Below are positions 11,785-22,439 of a DNA stretch of 64,000 nt, in pieces. The position numbers and the translations under genes are program-made. Under the pieces are notes generated by a model that saw only the letters and a program-made list of their open reading frames with translations, was not told where the DNA came from and ran no database searches. Each line of letters begins with the position of its first letter. The stretch's first letter is position 1. The stretch spans positions 100,945,278-101,009,277 of the forward strand of contig JAUPFV010000003.1 in the NCBI GenBank assembly GCA_036936605.1, given 5' to 3'. The stretch is from Limnanthes douglasii subsp. nivea. Its lineage: Eukaryota > Streptophyta > Magnoliopsida > Brassicales > Limnanthaceae.

Positions 11785-14700
11785 ATGATAAGTCTAATTA
11801 GTTGGAATCTGAGAGAGATTAACAACAATCCTACCATCCAAAGGCTAAAGGACATATCCATCAAAAACAAAATTTAGTTTCTAGCAATTCAAGAGCCTAT
11901 GGTTGATTGTGACAATATTAAAGAGATTGCTTCAAAGATTGACTTCAATAACTATGTTTCAAATGTCTCGAACAAGATTTGGTGCTTCTGGAAAGATAAT
12001 ATTAGGATTGATTTACTAATCAATCATGATCAGTGCTTACATTTTAATGTTCACAATATTGACACTGGGATCAACTTTAATCTCTCGATAGTTTACGCTA
12101 AATGCAATAAAAGCAAAAAGAGTGATCTTTGGAATGTTTTAAAATCAGTGGCTGATAAAGATAAAGCTTGGATGTCTGTGGGGGAGTACAATGTTATTTC
12201 TAGCAATGATGATCAAGTGGGGTGTTCTTCCAAGTATCGAAGAATTTAATGACTGTATGGGGGAATGTAAGCTTGTGGATGTTGGCTACGGTGGATCAAA
12301 ATTTACCTGGAATCAAGGGCTTAGGTGGAAAATATTGGATCGAGCCCTGATTAACAATAATTGGAAATCCTATTTCAAGAGTACCCAGGTTTTTCACATG
12401 GTCAGAACCTGTTCTGACCATGCTCCCTTACTCATTACTGCTAATACTTCTGTTAATCAGTCTAATAATATAAAAAAAGTTTTAAATTTATGAATATGTG
12501 GCTTAAATATGACTCGTTCTTGAGTATTGTTGAGAATAAATGGAAGTTAAGTATTGCAGGTCATGCTAACCAATTTTTTAAGTTTAAGCTTAAAAGGCTA
12601 AAAAATTGTCTTAAAATATGGAACAACAATTGTTTTTGCAATATTTTTACCAAGCTTAAAGAAGCTGAGGAGGAAGTTAGCAAAAGGGAGATGATTCACT
12701 CTATCCAGCAAAACTCTATCTCTAAAGCTAACCTGGAGAAGGCTAACAGGCTTTTCATTAAAGCTATGAGAATTGAAGATGAGTTTTAGAAGCAAAAGTG
12801 TTACAATAATTGGCTCAAGGATGGAGAGCGTAACACTAAGTTGTACCACTCCTATGTTAACAAGCAGAGAAGAAGAAGAAGAATCACTAGTGTTAAAGAA
12901 GGTGATACCTGGCTTACAGATGAAGATTCTATTGAAAAGTCTGATGAATCCTTCTTCAAAAATGTTCTTACAATTGATCCTTACTGCAACAAAGATGATG
13001 AGCTAAACTTGATCAACCACGACATCTTTAAAACCATTCCTAGGCTGGTAACAAGTGAGGAAAATGTTTCCTTAATGAAATTAGCTACTGAAAATGAGAT
13101 TTTGAAAACAATTTTAAATATGAACAAAGATAGTGCAGCAGGGATTGGCGGATTTAACATCGAATTCTATATTTCTAGCTGGGATATCATTAAATATAAA
13201 TTATGTAATTTCATCAATGTTATTATTGAGGGCCAAGACATTCCTAGATGTATTTTTGCCACTGGTTTGTGCCTCATCCCTAAGACGAACAATCCGATTT
13301 CTTGGAATGAATACAGACCAATTGGTCTTTGTACCATGATCAATAGGATCTTGTCTAAATTGATCAACTCTTGGCTTTCAATCATTCTCCCTAACATCAT
13401 CTCTCAGCAGCAGGGAGCTTTCATTGCGGGCAAATCTATTCAGGATCATATTTTAGTGGCTAAAGAGCTTTTTTATGATATGAAGAAAAAGCCTAACACT
13501 GGAAATATCATTATTCAATTAGACATGACTAAAGCATTCGATCGAATGTCTTTTACTTTCCTTAATAAATTACTAATCAATTTTGGCTCCAGAAACTACA
13601 ATAAGATCATTGATAAGATTAATGACAAGATTGGTGACTGGGATTGCAAGAATCTATCCTTTGGAGGGAGGCTGGTCCTTATTTTGAGTGTTCTTATGTC
13701 TATCCCTTGTTATTGGCTTCAGAATTGCATTTTTCCTATCAGTATTATTAACAGAATTGAGAAAACTTTGAATAGATTTTTTTGGAGAACAAAATTTAAC
13801 AAAAAGTCTATCCAGTGGTCTTATTGGACATCCATTTTCAAGCCTTTCAGCAAGGGTGATATCATGAGAATTATTGGCATTCAGAATTTCTATTCTCACA
13901 AGCTCTGGTTTAATTTTAGAATCAAATCTCTCTGGGCCAATATGATGCATAGCATTTATTCAAAAAATAATCACCCTCTCTATAATAACTATAACAGACC
14001 AGGTTCTCTTATATAGAAAAGAATTGCAGGTATCAAAAGAGAGGCGGAATTAAATGTCAAATGGCTCATAGAAAATGGAGAGATAGACTTCTGGAGGGAC
14101 GCTTGGTTAAATCATCAACCTATTTCCAATGATCACTCAAACTTTGTGCAAGCTAAGGTAAATTCTTTCTGGAGAAACAACGAATGGGATACTAACTCTC
14201 TGTCTTCTTTTTTATCTCCAGAAAAAAGGAACCTGATTCAAGCCTTTACAATTGATAGAAGCAATAAATATACTTTAATTTGGAAGTGTTCAAATGATGT
14301 TACCTTCAATTCTAAGATGACTTGGGAAAAGATCAGAACTAAATCTTCTTTTATGTTTAAAAAAATATGGAGTAGCCTTATTCCTAGGAAATTTCTCTTT
14401 TTGCTTTGGAGAATTATCATGAAATATATTCCAGTTGATTCGATTTTGCAGAAGAGACACCTGCAAATGGCATCAAGGTGCCAATTTTGTCAGAATTATG
14501 AATATATCAATCATGTTTTTTGTGAATTGCAATCAGGTTTGGCAAATTTGGTCTTCTTCTGCAGTATTTTCAAGATTCGTATTGATAAACATATGGTTAT
14601 CAATAGTAATTAAAATTTGGCAAAGCTTCATTGTAAGAAAGACTCATATCACTCACTTGATGTCTGCTCTTATATGTTGGACCATTTGGAGTAATAGTAA

Positions 14701-15370
14701 CAAGGATAAAATTTCCAGAGTTACCAGAAAAAGTTATGATTCTATCAGTTATATCAAAAGAGTAATTGTCTCTTTAGATGTCTCGAATGTTCTGACGAGA
14801 AAACACTAGTTCAAAACTAAGAATGCGAGTATTACCTTGGGTTGCCCTAGCTTTAAGTATAAGCCTCGTTACCTAGCCTGGAAAGCTCCCGATAGGATTA
14901 AGCTCAATGTTGACGCCTTCGTTCTCAGCAATGCAGAGTCTAGTGCGAGCTACATTTTCAGAAATTCTCAGGGCCAGATGATTCAGTGTCACAGGAACAC
15001 TTATGGGAAACTCTTTCCCCTTCTTACTGAGGCTCGTGCCTTGATAGATGGGCTGTTAATTTACAATCAAAATCACTAGAAGGAGGTTGATATCGAGTCG
15101 GACTGTCAGACTTGGATTAATCACCTGGCTTTCGGTGGTGAGCCTTGGTTCTTGGAGCCTATTCTGAAAATTTGCTAGAAGTCTATGTCTTCTTCAATGG
15201 TTTTCAAATACATCTCAAGAGTCCAAAATAAAACTGCGGATTGACTTGCTAAATGGACTCTGAGATGTAAAACAAAACCAGATTTTTCGAACTTTGAAAT
15301 TTCGAACAGGCTACAATCGATTATCTTTTTAGAGAGCTTGGGTTTGGGATATCTTTCTTTATCTGAATGT
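11785..15370 (+). pseudogene. LINE 2 ORF2 with RT core deleted
   Basis: ATG 11785 opens 'MISLISWNLREIN', then a TAG, then 'FLAIQEP': the start of an APE endonuclease. The expected 'GDFN' box is changed to 'GEYN' (about 12181). RT begins near 13080 with motifs 'GGFNIEFY', 'YRPIGLC', 'GAFIAGKSIQDHI' and the first catalytic box 'LDMTKAFD'. At about 13590 the text jumps from 'LLINFGS' to 'RNYNKIIDKINDKIGDW', so the Y-A-D-D box and its surroundings are absent. A zf-RVT region (about 14330-14530) and an RNase H domain (about 14890-15370) follow, with more stops. Confidence 0.75.
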
Positions 15371-15662
15371 TAAATCGGAAGGATACTGGTTATCTATTTC
15401 TTATTTTGCAGGTAAAGTCGAGGAAAGAACTGATTTGAAGCAAGGGGGGAAGAAGTGAAGAAGGAGGGACTGATTCGAAGTTATGGTGTCTAGTTTAAGA
15501 AAGAAGAACAGCTTTTGTTGTTCTGTTACTTTTAAATTTGAGAAGAGAGGGAATCTTTAGCACCTTTCTTTTTCGATTTAGAAATATTAATTGTAACCCT
15601 TGTGGTATTGTAACTTTTTAAAAAGGTCCTTCCCTCATATTAAATGAAATTATTGCTTAAAA

Positions 15663-15676
15663 ATGTCTTGTTAAAT
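15663..15676. repeat. 14-bp target-site duplication of LINE 2, right copy
   Basis: ATGTCTTGTTAAAT, identical to 10389-10402. Confidence 0.88.
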
Positions 15677-15924
15677 CATTGAAAGTATTCTGCACTTAAT
15701 TAATTTTTTAAAAATGAAATTGATTTTCAAAAAATAATTTTTGAATTTTTTATAAGTATATTTTTCATACTGGTTCTTAAAATTTTGTAATAACATATTA
15801 AATTTACAAATTCAATAAAATTATAAACCAACACATATTAATTAAATGGGTTTATTATTATCGACTCACACTTCAATTTATTTATTTTTTGACAAAATCG
15901 GTTGTTTATATTTTTTAAATTAGC

Positions 15925-16429
15925 GACCTCGCACTTATATACACTATATTATTATCAATCTAAGAAATGTGGGACTCTGGATCATGTATGGTGTGAAGTT
16001 TTCTCTTCAACATCTCCCTAACCTTGATCCCATTAATGAGCAGAATAAACGCCATCAAATGAGAGTGTCGCCAAATCACAGCTTCACCAAATCACAACGC
16101 TGAATGTGTTGATGGGCGTTAAGACGATCGTTTAATCACCGTGGAATAAACATCGCTAGATATTCAACACATTTTCTTAGTCCTACATTTCTTTGAACTT
16201 TGACTATGATACCATGTTAGAATAGATGTGTATGTATGAAACGTGCCTCACATACTAAGAGATAATGTTCAATTTGGACCCGAAAGGTTGAACGGATTTG
16301 CCTTCTGTACACTCCCAAAAGGTCTCTTGTTAGTTAAGGTATCACTCACGCTTATATACACTATATTCTTTTAAATATTAGAAATGTGGGACTCTGGATC
16401 AAGTATGAGATGAAGTTTATTCTTCAACA
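15925..16429 (-). mobile_element. TRIM-like miniature LTR element, copy A
   Basis: In minus orientation there is a partial LTR (about 15925-16012), a short internal part (16013-16214) and a full 215-bp LTR (16215-16429). The LTR begins TGTTGAAGAATAAACTT and ends CTATTCTAACA when read on minus. Next to it the internal part starts TGGTATCA, the usual initiator-methionine tRNA primer site. A polypurine-like tract abuts the other LTR. It contains no coding sequence. Size, ends and primer site fit the TRIM class, which depends on proteins from larger copia elements. Confidence 0.7.
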
Positions 16430-16472
16430 CCCTAGCCACAGTAAAAGAACACCATAACCATAGTTTTCATCA

Positions 16473-16593
16473 GCCGACGTTTATCCGGCCTTTGTTCTCT
16501 TAAGACCGACGTATTTTCCGGTCTTGTTCCTCTTGCATCGGCGTATTACCGATGTAGTCTTGTTTGTTTTCTCATCACCGACGTTTTTCTGGT
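16473..16593 (+). repeat. Four tandem short stem-loops in the copia leader
   Basis: Units 32-40 bases apart share CCGACGTNTT or close variants, each flanked by pairing arms. The arms are GCCG/CGGC (16473-16489), AAGACCG/CGGTCTT (16502-16525), CATCGG/CCGATG (16536-16554), and a weak ACC/GGT (16577-16593). The arm bases change between units yet remain complementary. Confidence 0.55.
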
Positions 16594-16606
16594 AGTTTTC
16601 ATTGCA

Positions 16607-16930
16607 GATGAATTATATTATGCGGTGAACCAAATAACGTCTTATGCGTCACGTAATACGGCAGTTAGGTTTCAAAATATTGATCTGACTTCTTACTATT
16701 ATCTTGGTTCCAATGATAATCCTAGTAATATTATTTCCACTGTTAAATTTGATGGCTCTAATTATCAGGCTTGGTCTCATTCTCTGTGTTTATCTCTGGA
16801 AGGTAGGAGGAAGTTTGACATTTTGGATAGAAGTATTGCGAAACCGGTGGATCTGAAGTCTCTAGATGATTAAGATGTTGTTCAATCTACACTCGTTTAG
16901 TGGATTATGAACACTATTCATAAGTTTTAG
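16607..16930 (+). pseudogene. Copia gag N-terminal fragment
   Basis: The frame reads ADELYYAVNQITSYASRN from about 16604, then 'VKFDGSNYQAWSHSLCLSLEGR' and 'KFDILDRSI' up to a stop at 16871, with similarity running on to about 16930. The 'KFDGSNYxxW' signature is typical of the copia Gag N-terminus. No ATG is in frame at the expected place; GTG 16625 lies inside the domain. The rest of Gag is deleted. Confidence 0.72.
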
Positions 16931-17141
16931 CGCACATATGTTCCATTGAGGAGGTTAAACCTCCGTGAGATGTTTTGCAACATCGCTTTACTGTTAGCAA
17001 CATTCAGCACAAACCTCTGGTATGGGTGAAGCATATCAGTGGAGTCAGGATGAAGAAAAATTGCATTAGACAAACAACAATTTGAGTTTTTGCTTCGCAA
17101 GTTGGGCATTCATAATCTTCATGCTCCAACTTGAGGGAGGA

Positions 17142-17371
17142 TGTTAGAATGTCAAGATTTGAATCAAATGTATATGGACTGTGTTAAAATATATATATGG
17201 GCTATTTAATATTAGTTTGTACTTGGGCTAGGGTTTCTAAGGTTTACTTTCTGCTACAGTTTATATATATATATATATACAGTAATTTTAACTATAGGAT
17301 GAGGATTTGTGTTAATGTTTCTACCTCATACAGAGAGTGAATATATAATAAACACATTCGCAATTCTTTCA
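17142..17371 (+). repeat. Copia 3' LTR (230 bp) joined to a primer site
   Basis: It starts TGTTAGAATG after a purine-rich 'TTGAGGGAGGA' tract and ends TTCTTTCA, and contains a TA microsatellite (about 17260-17280). Directly after it stands TAGTATCAGAGCC (17375-17387), a primer binding site that belongs after a 5' LTR, not a 3' LTR. The sequence then runs into TRIM internal DNA. Confidence 0.7.
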
Positions 17372-17374
17372 ATA

Positions 17375-18274
17375 TAGTATCAGAGCCAAGTTCGAAACAA
17401 TATGGGACTAAGAAAATGTTTTGAATATCCAGTGATGTTTATTCCGTCGTGATTAGGTGATGTTCTTTCCACCCATCAACACATCCAGCAATGTTCATTC
17501 TACTATAATTTGGTGACCTTTGTTTTACCCGTCGACGTTTATTCCGCCCATTAATGGGATCAAGTTTAAGAGGGATGTCCTGAGTCCCATATTGCTAACA
17601 TTTGAAAAAAATTGAGTGTATATAAGTGTGAACCAATGTGATATTCTAGACCAAGTATGGGATGAAGTTTATTTTTCAACATCTCATTTTAAACTTGATC
17701 CCATTAATGGGCGGAATAAACGTCGCTAGATATTCAACACATTTGCTTAGTCCCATATTTCTTCAAACTTTGGCTTCGATACCATATGTTAGAATAGATG
17801 TGTATGTATGAAACATGCTTCACAGACTAGCAAAATATTATCCACTTTAAGCCCAAATGAATTTGTCTTTGGTACACTCCCAAAAATTCTCTTGTTAGTT
17901 AAGGGACGTTCACACTTAAATACACTATATTATTTTTCAATGTTAGCAATGTGGGATTATGGACCAAGTATGGGATGAATTTTTACTCTTCAATATCCCC
18001 CTTAAACTTGATCCATTAATGGGAGGAATAAACGTCGACGGGTGGAAGAAATGTCGCCAAATCACAGCGGAATCAACATCGTTGGATGTGTTGATGGGTG
18101 GAAAGACGTCGCCTAATCACATCGAAATATACATCGCTGTATATTCAACATATTTTCTTAGTCCCACATTACTCCGAACTTAGATCTGATACCATGTTAA
18201 GAATATATGAGTGTGCCTTACATACTAGCAAGATATTGTCTGTTTTGAGCCTGAAGGCTCGCACGAATTTTCTT
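17375..18274. mobile_element. TRIM-like copies B and C, nested and inverted
   Basis: From 17375 to about 17630 is plus-oriented TRIM internal DNA with a polypurine-like tract and a shortened LTR start. From about 17632 the orientation flips: LTR end (to about 17682), internal part (to about 17774), LTR (about 17775-17990), a second internal part (about 17991-18195) ending in the reversed primer site GATACCA, and part of another LTR (to about 18274). Repeated phrases such as CCCATTAATGGG and GGAATAAACGTCG mark each internal part. Boundaries are good to about 10 bases. Confidence 0.65.
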
Positions 18275-18945
18275 CTCAGAGTGTACCAATGGAAACTCTA
18301 TGCGCGTCTTCGGGCCCAAAGCGAACAATATATTGCTAGTCTGTGAGGCTCGTTTGAAACATGCACATCTATTTTAACTTGGTATCAGAATTTATTGAAT
18401 TTCCAGTGATGTTCATTCTGTTGTGATTTGGTGACGTTTATTCCGCCCATTAACACATCTAACGATGTTGATTCTGTTGTGATTAGGCGACGTTCATTCT
18501 GATTAGCGATATTTATTCCATCCATTAATAGGATCAAGTTTAAGGGGGGATGTTGAAGAGTAAACTTTATCCCATACTTGGTCTAGAGTCTCACATTTCT
18601 AACATTGAATAAAATATAGTGCATTAAGTATGAACCCTCCTGAACTAGTAAGAGGCCTTTTGGGAGTTACACCAAAAGAAAATCCATGCAGCCTGTCATG
18701 GCCAAAGCAGACAATATCTTTCTAGTCCGTGAGGTCTGTTTCACACCTACACATCTATTTTAACACGATATTAGATCCAAAGTTCGAAGAAATGTGTGAC
18801 TAAGAAAAATATGTTGAATATCCAACGTGTATTCCGCCCATTAGTGAGATCAAGTTTAATTGGGGATGTTGAAGAGTAAGCTTCATCTCATACTTGGTCC
18901 ATATGCCCACATTGCTAACATTGAAAAAGAATATAATGTATATAA
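18275..18945 (+). mobile_element. TRIM-like copies D and E, plus orientation
   Basis: A partial LTR ends ATCTATTTTAAC near 18378, followed by primer site TGGTATCAGA and an internal part of about 170 bp. A polypurine tract (AAGTTTAAGGGGGGA, about 18537-18551) is followed by a whole LTR (about 18551-18772, TGTTGAAGAG...TTTTAACA). A second primer-site-like stretch, a short internal part (to about 18868) and the first 75 bp of a third LTR complete the array. This is the clearest view of the TRIM layout in the window. Confidence 0.7.
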
Positions 18946-18956
18946 TGATATTGAAG

Positions 18957-19280
18957 TATGGTTTTATTAAGGATTAATTTGTAAATAATGTAAATTCAGG
19001 GATTTAATTGTAATTAAAGTAAGTTTTGTCCTTAATTTGTGACTGGCGTAAGTTTTAGAGATTCAGTTTATAAGGACTAAATGACAATTAGTCCACTTTT
19101 GTAACAGATTCAGTTTGAGACTAAGTCTTGGCTCCTCTATATAAAGGACCAGACTACTCTAGTTAAGGGGTTGAACACTTTTACTTGAAACTCATTTGTA
19201 CCTGTGTTTTCTCTCTCTAAAAAGTCTTAAGCATTTTCTCTCTCTAGAATTTTTCCTTAGTAATTTGCCTCCTCGGAGTG
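18957..19280 (+). promoter_or_regulatory. LTR-like 5' region with TATA box
   Basis: This region starts TGATATTGAAG after the TRIM cluster. CTATATAAAGG at about 19135-19145 is a good TATA box. About 80-130 bases downstream are two CTCTCTCTA leader-like tracts. Coding similarity to gag begins directly afterwards, in the middle of the domain, so a deletion has removed the primer site and gag N-terminus. Whether it belongs to gypsy element 1 or is a separate solo LTR I cannot tell. Confidence 0.45.
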
Positions 19281-20275
19281 GTCGTTATTCGAACCACACT
19301 CTATCTAACAACTACAATAGGCCTAGGCCAAATACATGGGTCATGCGAGAGTACTATGCTGATTTGACAGAGAGTGTTTCTGTCATTTGGGATAAAACTA
19401 AGAATTCTGTGAAGTTTAGGAAACCAGCTCCTATCAGCAGACCGGGGGAAGAGCTGAATAATAAATTTTGTAGGTATCATGATGATATTGGGAATGATAC
19501 AAATTATTGTATTTCTTTGAAAAAAGAAATCCAATATTTGATTGAGAATGGAAAGCTTCTGACCTATGTGAAGTCATATAGGAGTGCATCGAAGAATAAT
19601 GGTGCATCAACTTCGAAGGCTGCACCGCTAGCTGAGAATTTGATGATTATGGATTCACAGATTGAGACATTCGATGCTTCTAATAAATATGTTGAAAAGG
19701 ATCCGAAGAGGTTGCTTCTGATGGCAGTCAAGGAGCCTGTTGAGGTTGTTTGTGTTGAAAAGGGGCATGTTTGGGAATTGTGCAAGTGTTTTGAATCGCT
19801 GGAAATTTTTGGGGGCGATTCGATGACTGAAAATTCAGACAGTTCGAGGAAAAGGCATGTTGTCAATTTGACAACTCAAATTGAAAGGAGGATGTCAACA
19901 CATTTGTATGGAAATAAAGATTATACCTTCATTTTATTTGATGAAGATGATTTGAGAGGGACTGTAGGGCCAGATGAGAAGTTTGTGGTAATTGGAGCTG
20001 AGGTGGCTGGCGTCAAAATTCGACGTGTGCTGATTGACACTGTCAGTTCTGCTAATGTCCTTTTTAAGTCCACCTATGATAGGATGATAAATCCACCTCG
20101 AATTACTCAATCGGATCGTACAACTATCGGATTCACGGGTGTAACAGCTCGTGTTGTTGGAGAATTCGAGAGGGAAGTTAGTTTGGGAAAAGGGTCATTC
20201 AAGAAAAAGGTCCAGGTACGTTTTGTGGTGGTGGACTGTCCCACAAGTTATAATTCTATTTTTGGAAGATCGTAG
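19281..20275 (+). pseudogene. Gypsy element 1 gag (C-terminal half) and protease
   Basis: The frame is open to a TAG at 20275. The Gag part includes 'FRKPAPI', then FCRYHDDIGNDTNYCISLKKEI, a conserved block in Tat Gag before the protease. The aspartic protease follows: 'RRVLIDTVSSANVLF' corresponds to the D-T-G-S active site with G changed to V, and 'IGFTGVTARVVGEFE' and 'SYNSIFGRS' are the usual downstream blocks. The ATG at 19196 lies in the leader-like DNA and is not a credible native start. The lost active-site glycine suggests dead protease. Confidence 0.72.
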
Positions 20276-20399
20276 CTTTCACGAATGTATGAGGTAGTTT
20301 CAACAGTTCATCAATGCTTTAAGTACGTCGTTGGAGATAGAGTTGGAGTGGTTCGAGGCTATCAAAAGGTTGCCAAAGAATGCTCTGCCACTGCGCTTC

Positions 20400-22380
20400 G
20401 GGTCCGGGGATCCAACCGTTGAGATTTGATGCGAGAATAACAGTTAGAGAGGGTCCCCTTGGATATGGAATAAAGGGTTGACGATCCGAGGGAAACCCCA
20501 GGGTCTTTAACAGTGAGTGAAGAAATAGAGGAGTTTACTTTTTTGGAAGGAAAAATGCTTCGGATTGGAAATTTATTGACCCCTTATCTACGTCAACAAC
20601 TGCTTGATTTTTTATCTCAGAATTTTGATGTCTTCTCTTGGAAGACAGAAGATGTAACATGAGTACATATTGAAGTAATTCGGCACAGCTTGGCCATAAA
20701 TCCGAAGGTCATGCCGATGATTCAAAAAAGAAGAGCGTTTTCATCGGAAAAAGCAGAAACAATTGTTACAGAAGTGGATCGATTGTCTAAGATCGGACAC
20801 ATAAGTAAATCACGGTATCCTTCGTGGACGACGAATTCGATGGTGGTTAAAAAGAAGAATGGGAAATGGAGGATGTGTGTGGATTTTACAGATTTGAATA
20901 AAGCTTGCCCCAAAGATCCATTTCATGTTCCTCGAATAGATCAGTTTATTGATTCCACTTCATGCAATAAAATTTTGACTTTTATGGATGTTTTCGCAAG
21001 GTATAATCAGATCCAAATGGATCTGAATGATCAAGAGTGCACGACTTTTATAACTGATAGAGGCCTCCATTGTTATAGAGTGATGCCCTTTGGATTGAAG
21101 AATGCTGGAGCCAGTTATCAGAGATTAATGAATAAAGCTTTTGCTACGCAGATCGGAAGAAATATGGAGGAATATATAGACGATATGGTTGTTAAAAGTT
21201 CAAGGGACGAAGTGCATCTTGATGATCTAGAGGAAGCATTTTTTAATCTAAGAGCGATCAGGTTGAAATTAAATACTGAAAAGTGTACCTTCGGAATTCG
21301 ATCGGGGAAGTTTTGGGTTTTATTATTAGTGAAAAAAGAATAGAAGCTGACCCAGAACAGTTAAAAGCTTTGATAACAATAAATTCACCTCGATCAGTAA
21401 AAAAAGTGCAGATATTGACAGGAAGGTTAGCAGCACTTAATCGATTTATTTCACGATTTTCTGACAAATGTTTTCCTTTCTTTCAAGTGTTACGAGGACC
21501 TAACAGGTTCGAATGGACGCAGGAATGCGAAGCAGCGTTCACAAACATTAAAAAATTGTTTTCATCACCAGAAATATTAACAAAGCCTTGAAATGGGGAG
21601 AAATTGTTCTTGTACATCGCCGTATCGGATTTTGCACTCAGCGCAGTGTTAATTAGTGAAGATTCAGGAATTCCGAAGCTGGTGTATTACGTAAGTAAAA
21701 GTCTGGTGGCAGCATAAAAGAGATATATGAAGTTGGAGAAGATGGCTTTAGCATTGGTGATTGCTGCTAGGAAGATGCGTCCATATTTTCAAGCTCATAC
21801 TATAGAAGTCCGAACTTCATTCCCCTTAAAGAATATATTGCAACGACCTGATATTTCGGGGAGGATGACCAAATGGTCAGTGGAGTTAGGGGACTACGAT
21901 ATTTTATTTACACCTCGAACAGCGATCAAGGCACAAGCACTGGCTGATTTTTTTGTTGAGTTCCACTCAAGTCGATCGGATGTGGAAGAAAGCACAATAG
22001 TTTTGCCTATAGATTATAGCTCTGACGGGGGAAATAATAGTCCAATCAATTAAATTCGGTTTTCATGCTTCAAATAATGAAGCTGAGTATGAAGCTCCTT
22101 TGGCAGGTTTGAGATTGGAAAAAATTTGTGGGGCGACATTAGTACATCTGGAAATGGATTCTCAGTTATTGGAAAATCAGGTATCTGGATTTTCCGAAGC
22201 AAGGAAGGATCGTTTGATTTTATATCTTCGGGAGCTTCGTAATTCAATGATTCTGTTTGACAATGTGGTTGTGGAATATATCTGGCGAGGAAGTAACATG
22301 GTGGCTGATTCTTTAGAAAATGTTGCTTACAAGGAAGAATGTCCTTAGATTTTGCTATAAGAAAATCCTTCAATTGTTAC
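20400..22380 (+). pseudogene. Gypsy element 1 RT and dual RNase H
   Basis: RT (about 20690-21310) keeps 'GKWRMCVDFTDLNKACPKD', 'PFGLKNAGASYQ' and an intact YIDD box at 21173-21184. A 1-base frame shift near 21300 leads into the connection and first RNase H (to about 22050, 'RMTKWSVELGDYDI'). A second, archaeal-type RNase H follows (about 22060-22350, 'ASNNEAEYEAPLAGL', 'EMDSQLL', 'NMVADSLENVAY'), whose first part is deleted. Two RNase H domains in series are characteristic of Tat elements. There are stops at about 21590 and 21715. Confidence 0.75.
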
Positions 22381-22439
22381 TCAATCTGGCTAATGTGAAA
22401 TTATAGAAGAATTTTTTGTTACTGATGAAAGTCGACGTG

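Larger units (their letters stand above)
10403..15662 (+). mobile_element. L1-type LINE with RNase H (LINE 2)
   Basis: A 5260-bp non-LTR element with both ends defined by the exact 14-bp duplication. The 5' untranslated part is about 380 bp. ORF1 has a DUF4283-like region and a zinc knuckle. ORF2 has endonuclease, RT, a zf-RVT-type region and RNase H. The 3' end is 'TTGCTTAAAAA', a very short A-tail. It is better preserved than LINE 1 but carries several stops and a large deletion across the RT active site, so it could move only with help. The 5' end looks complete, since a leader precedes ORF1. Confidence 0.88.
16430..17141 (+). mobile_element. Internally deleted Ty1/copia element
   Basis: A leader of 180 bp (16430-16608) precedes the first part of a copia gag. 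After about 16930 the sequence joins the last part of pol: 'KQQFEFLLRKLGIHNLHAPT' ends near 17132 and is followed at once by a 3' LTR. Protease, integrase, RT and most of RNase H are missing. The 5' LTR is absent too; in its place is the end of TRIM copy A. It is a deletion derivative that cannot move on its own. Confidence 0.75.

Noticed and set aside
18957..19280. Complete 5' LTR with a known partner for gypsy element 1
   Set aside because: No copy of this sequence is found near 27 kb, so LTR status stays unproven and the ends are given only as approximate.
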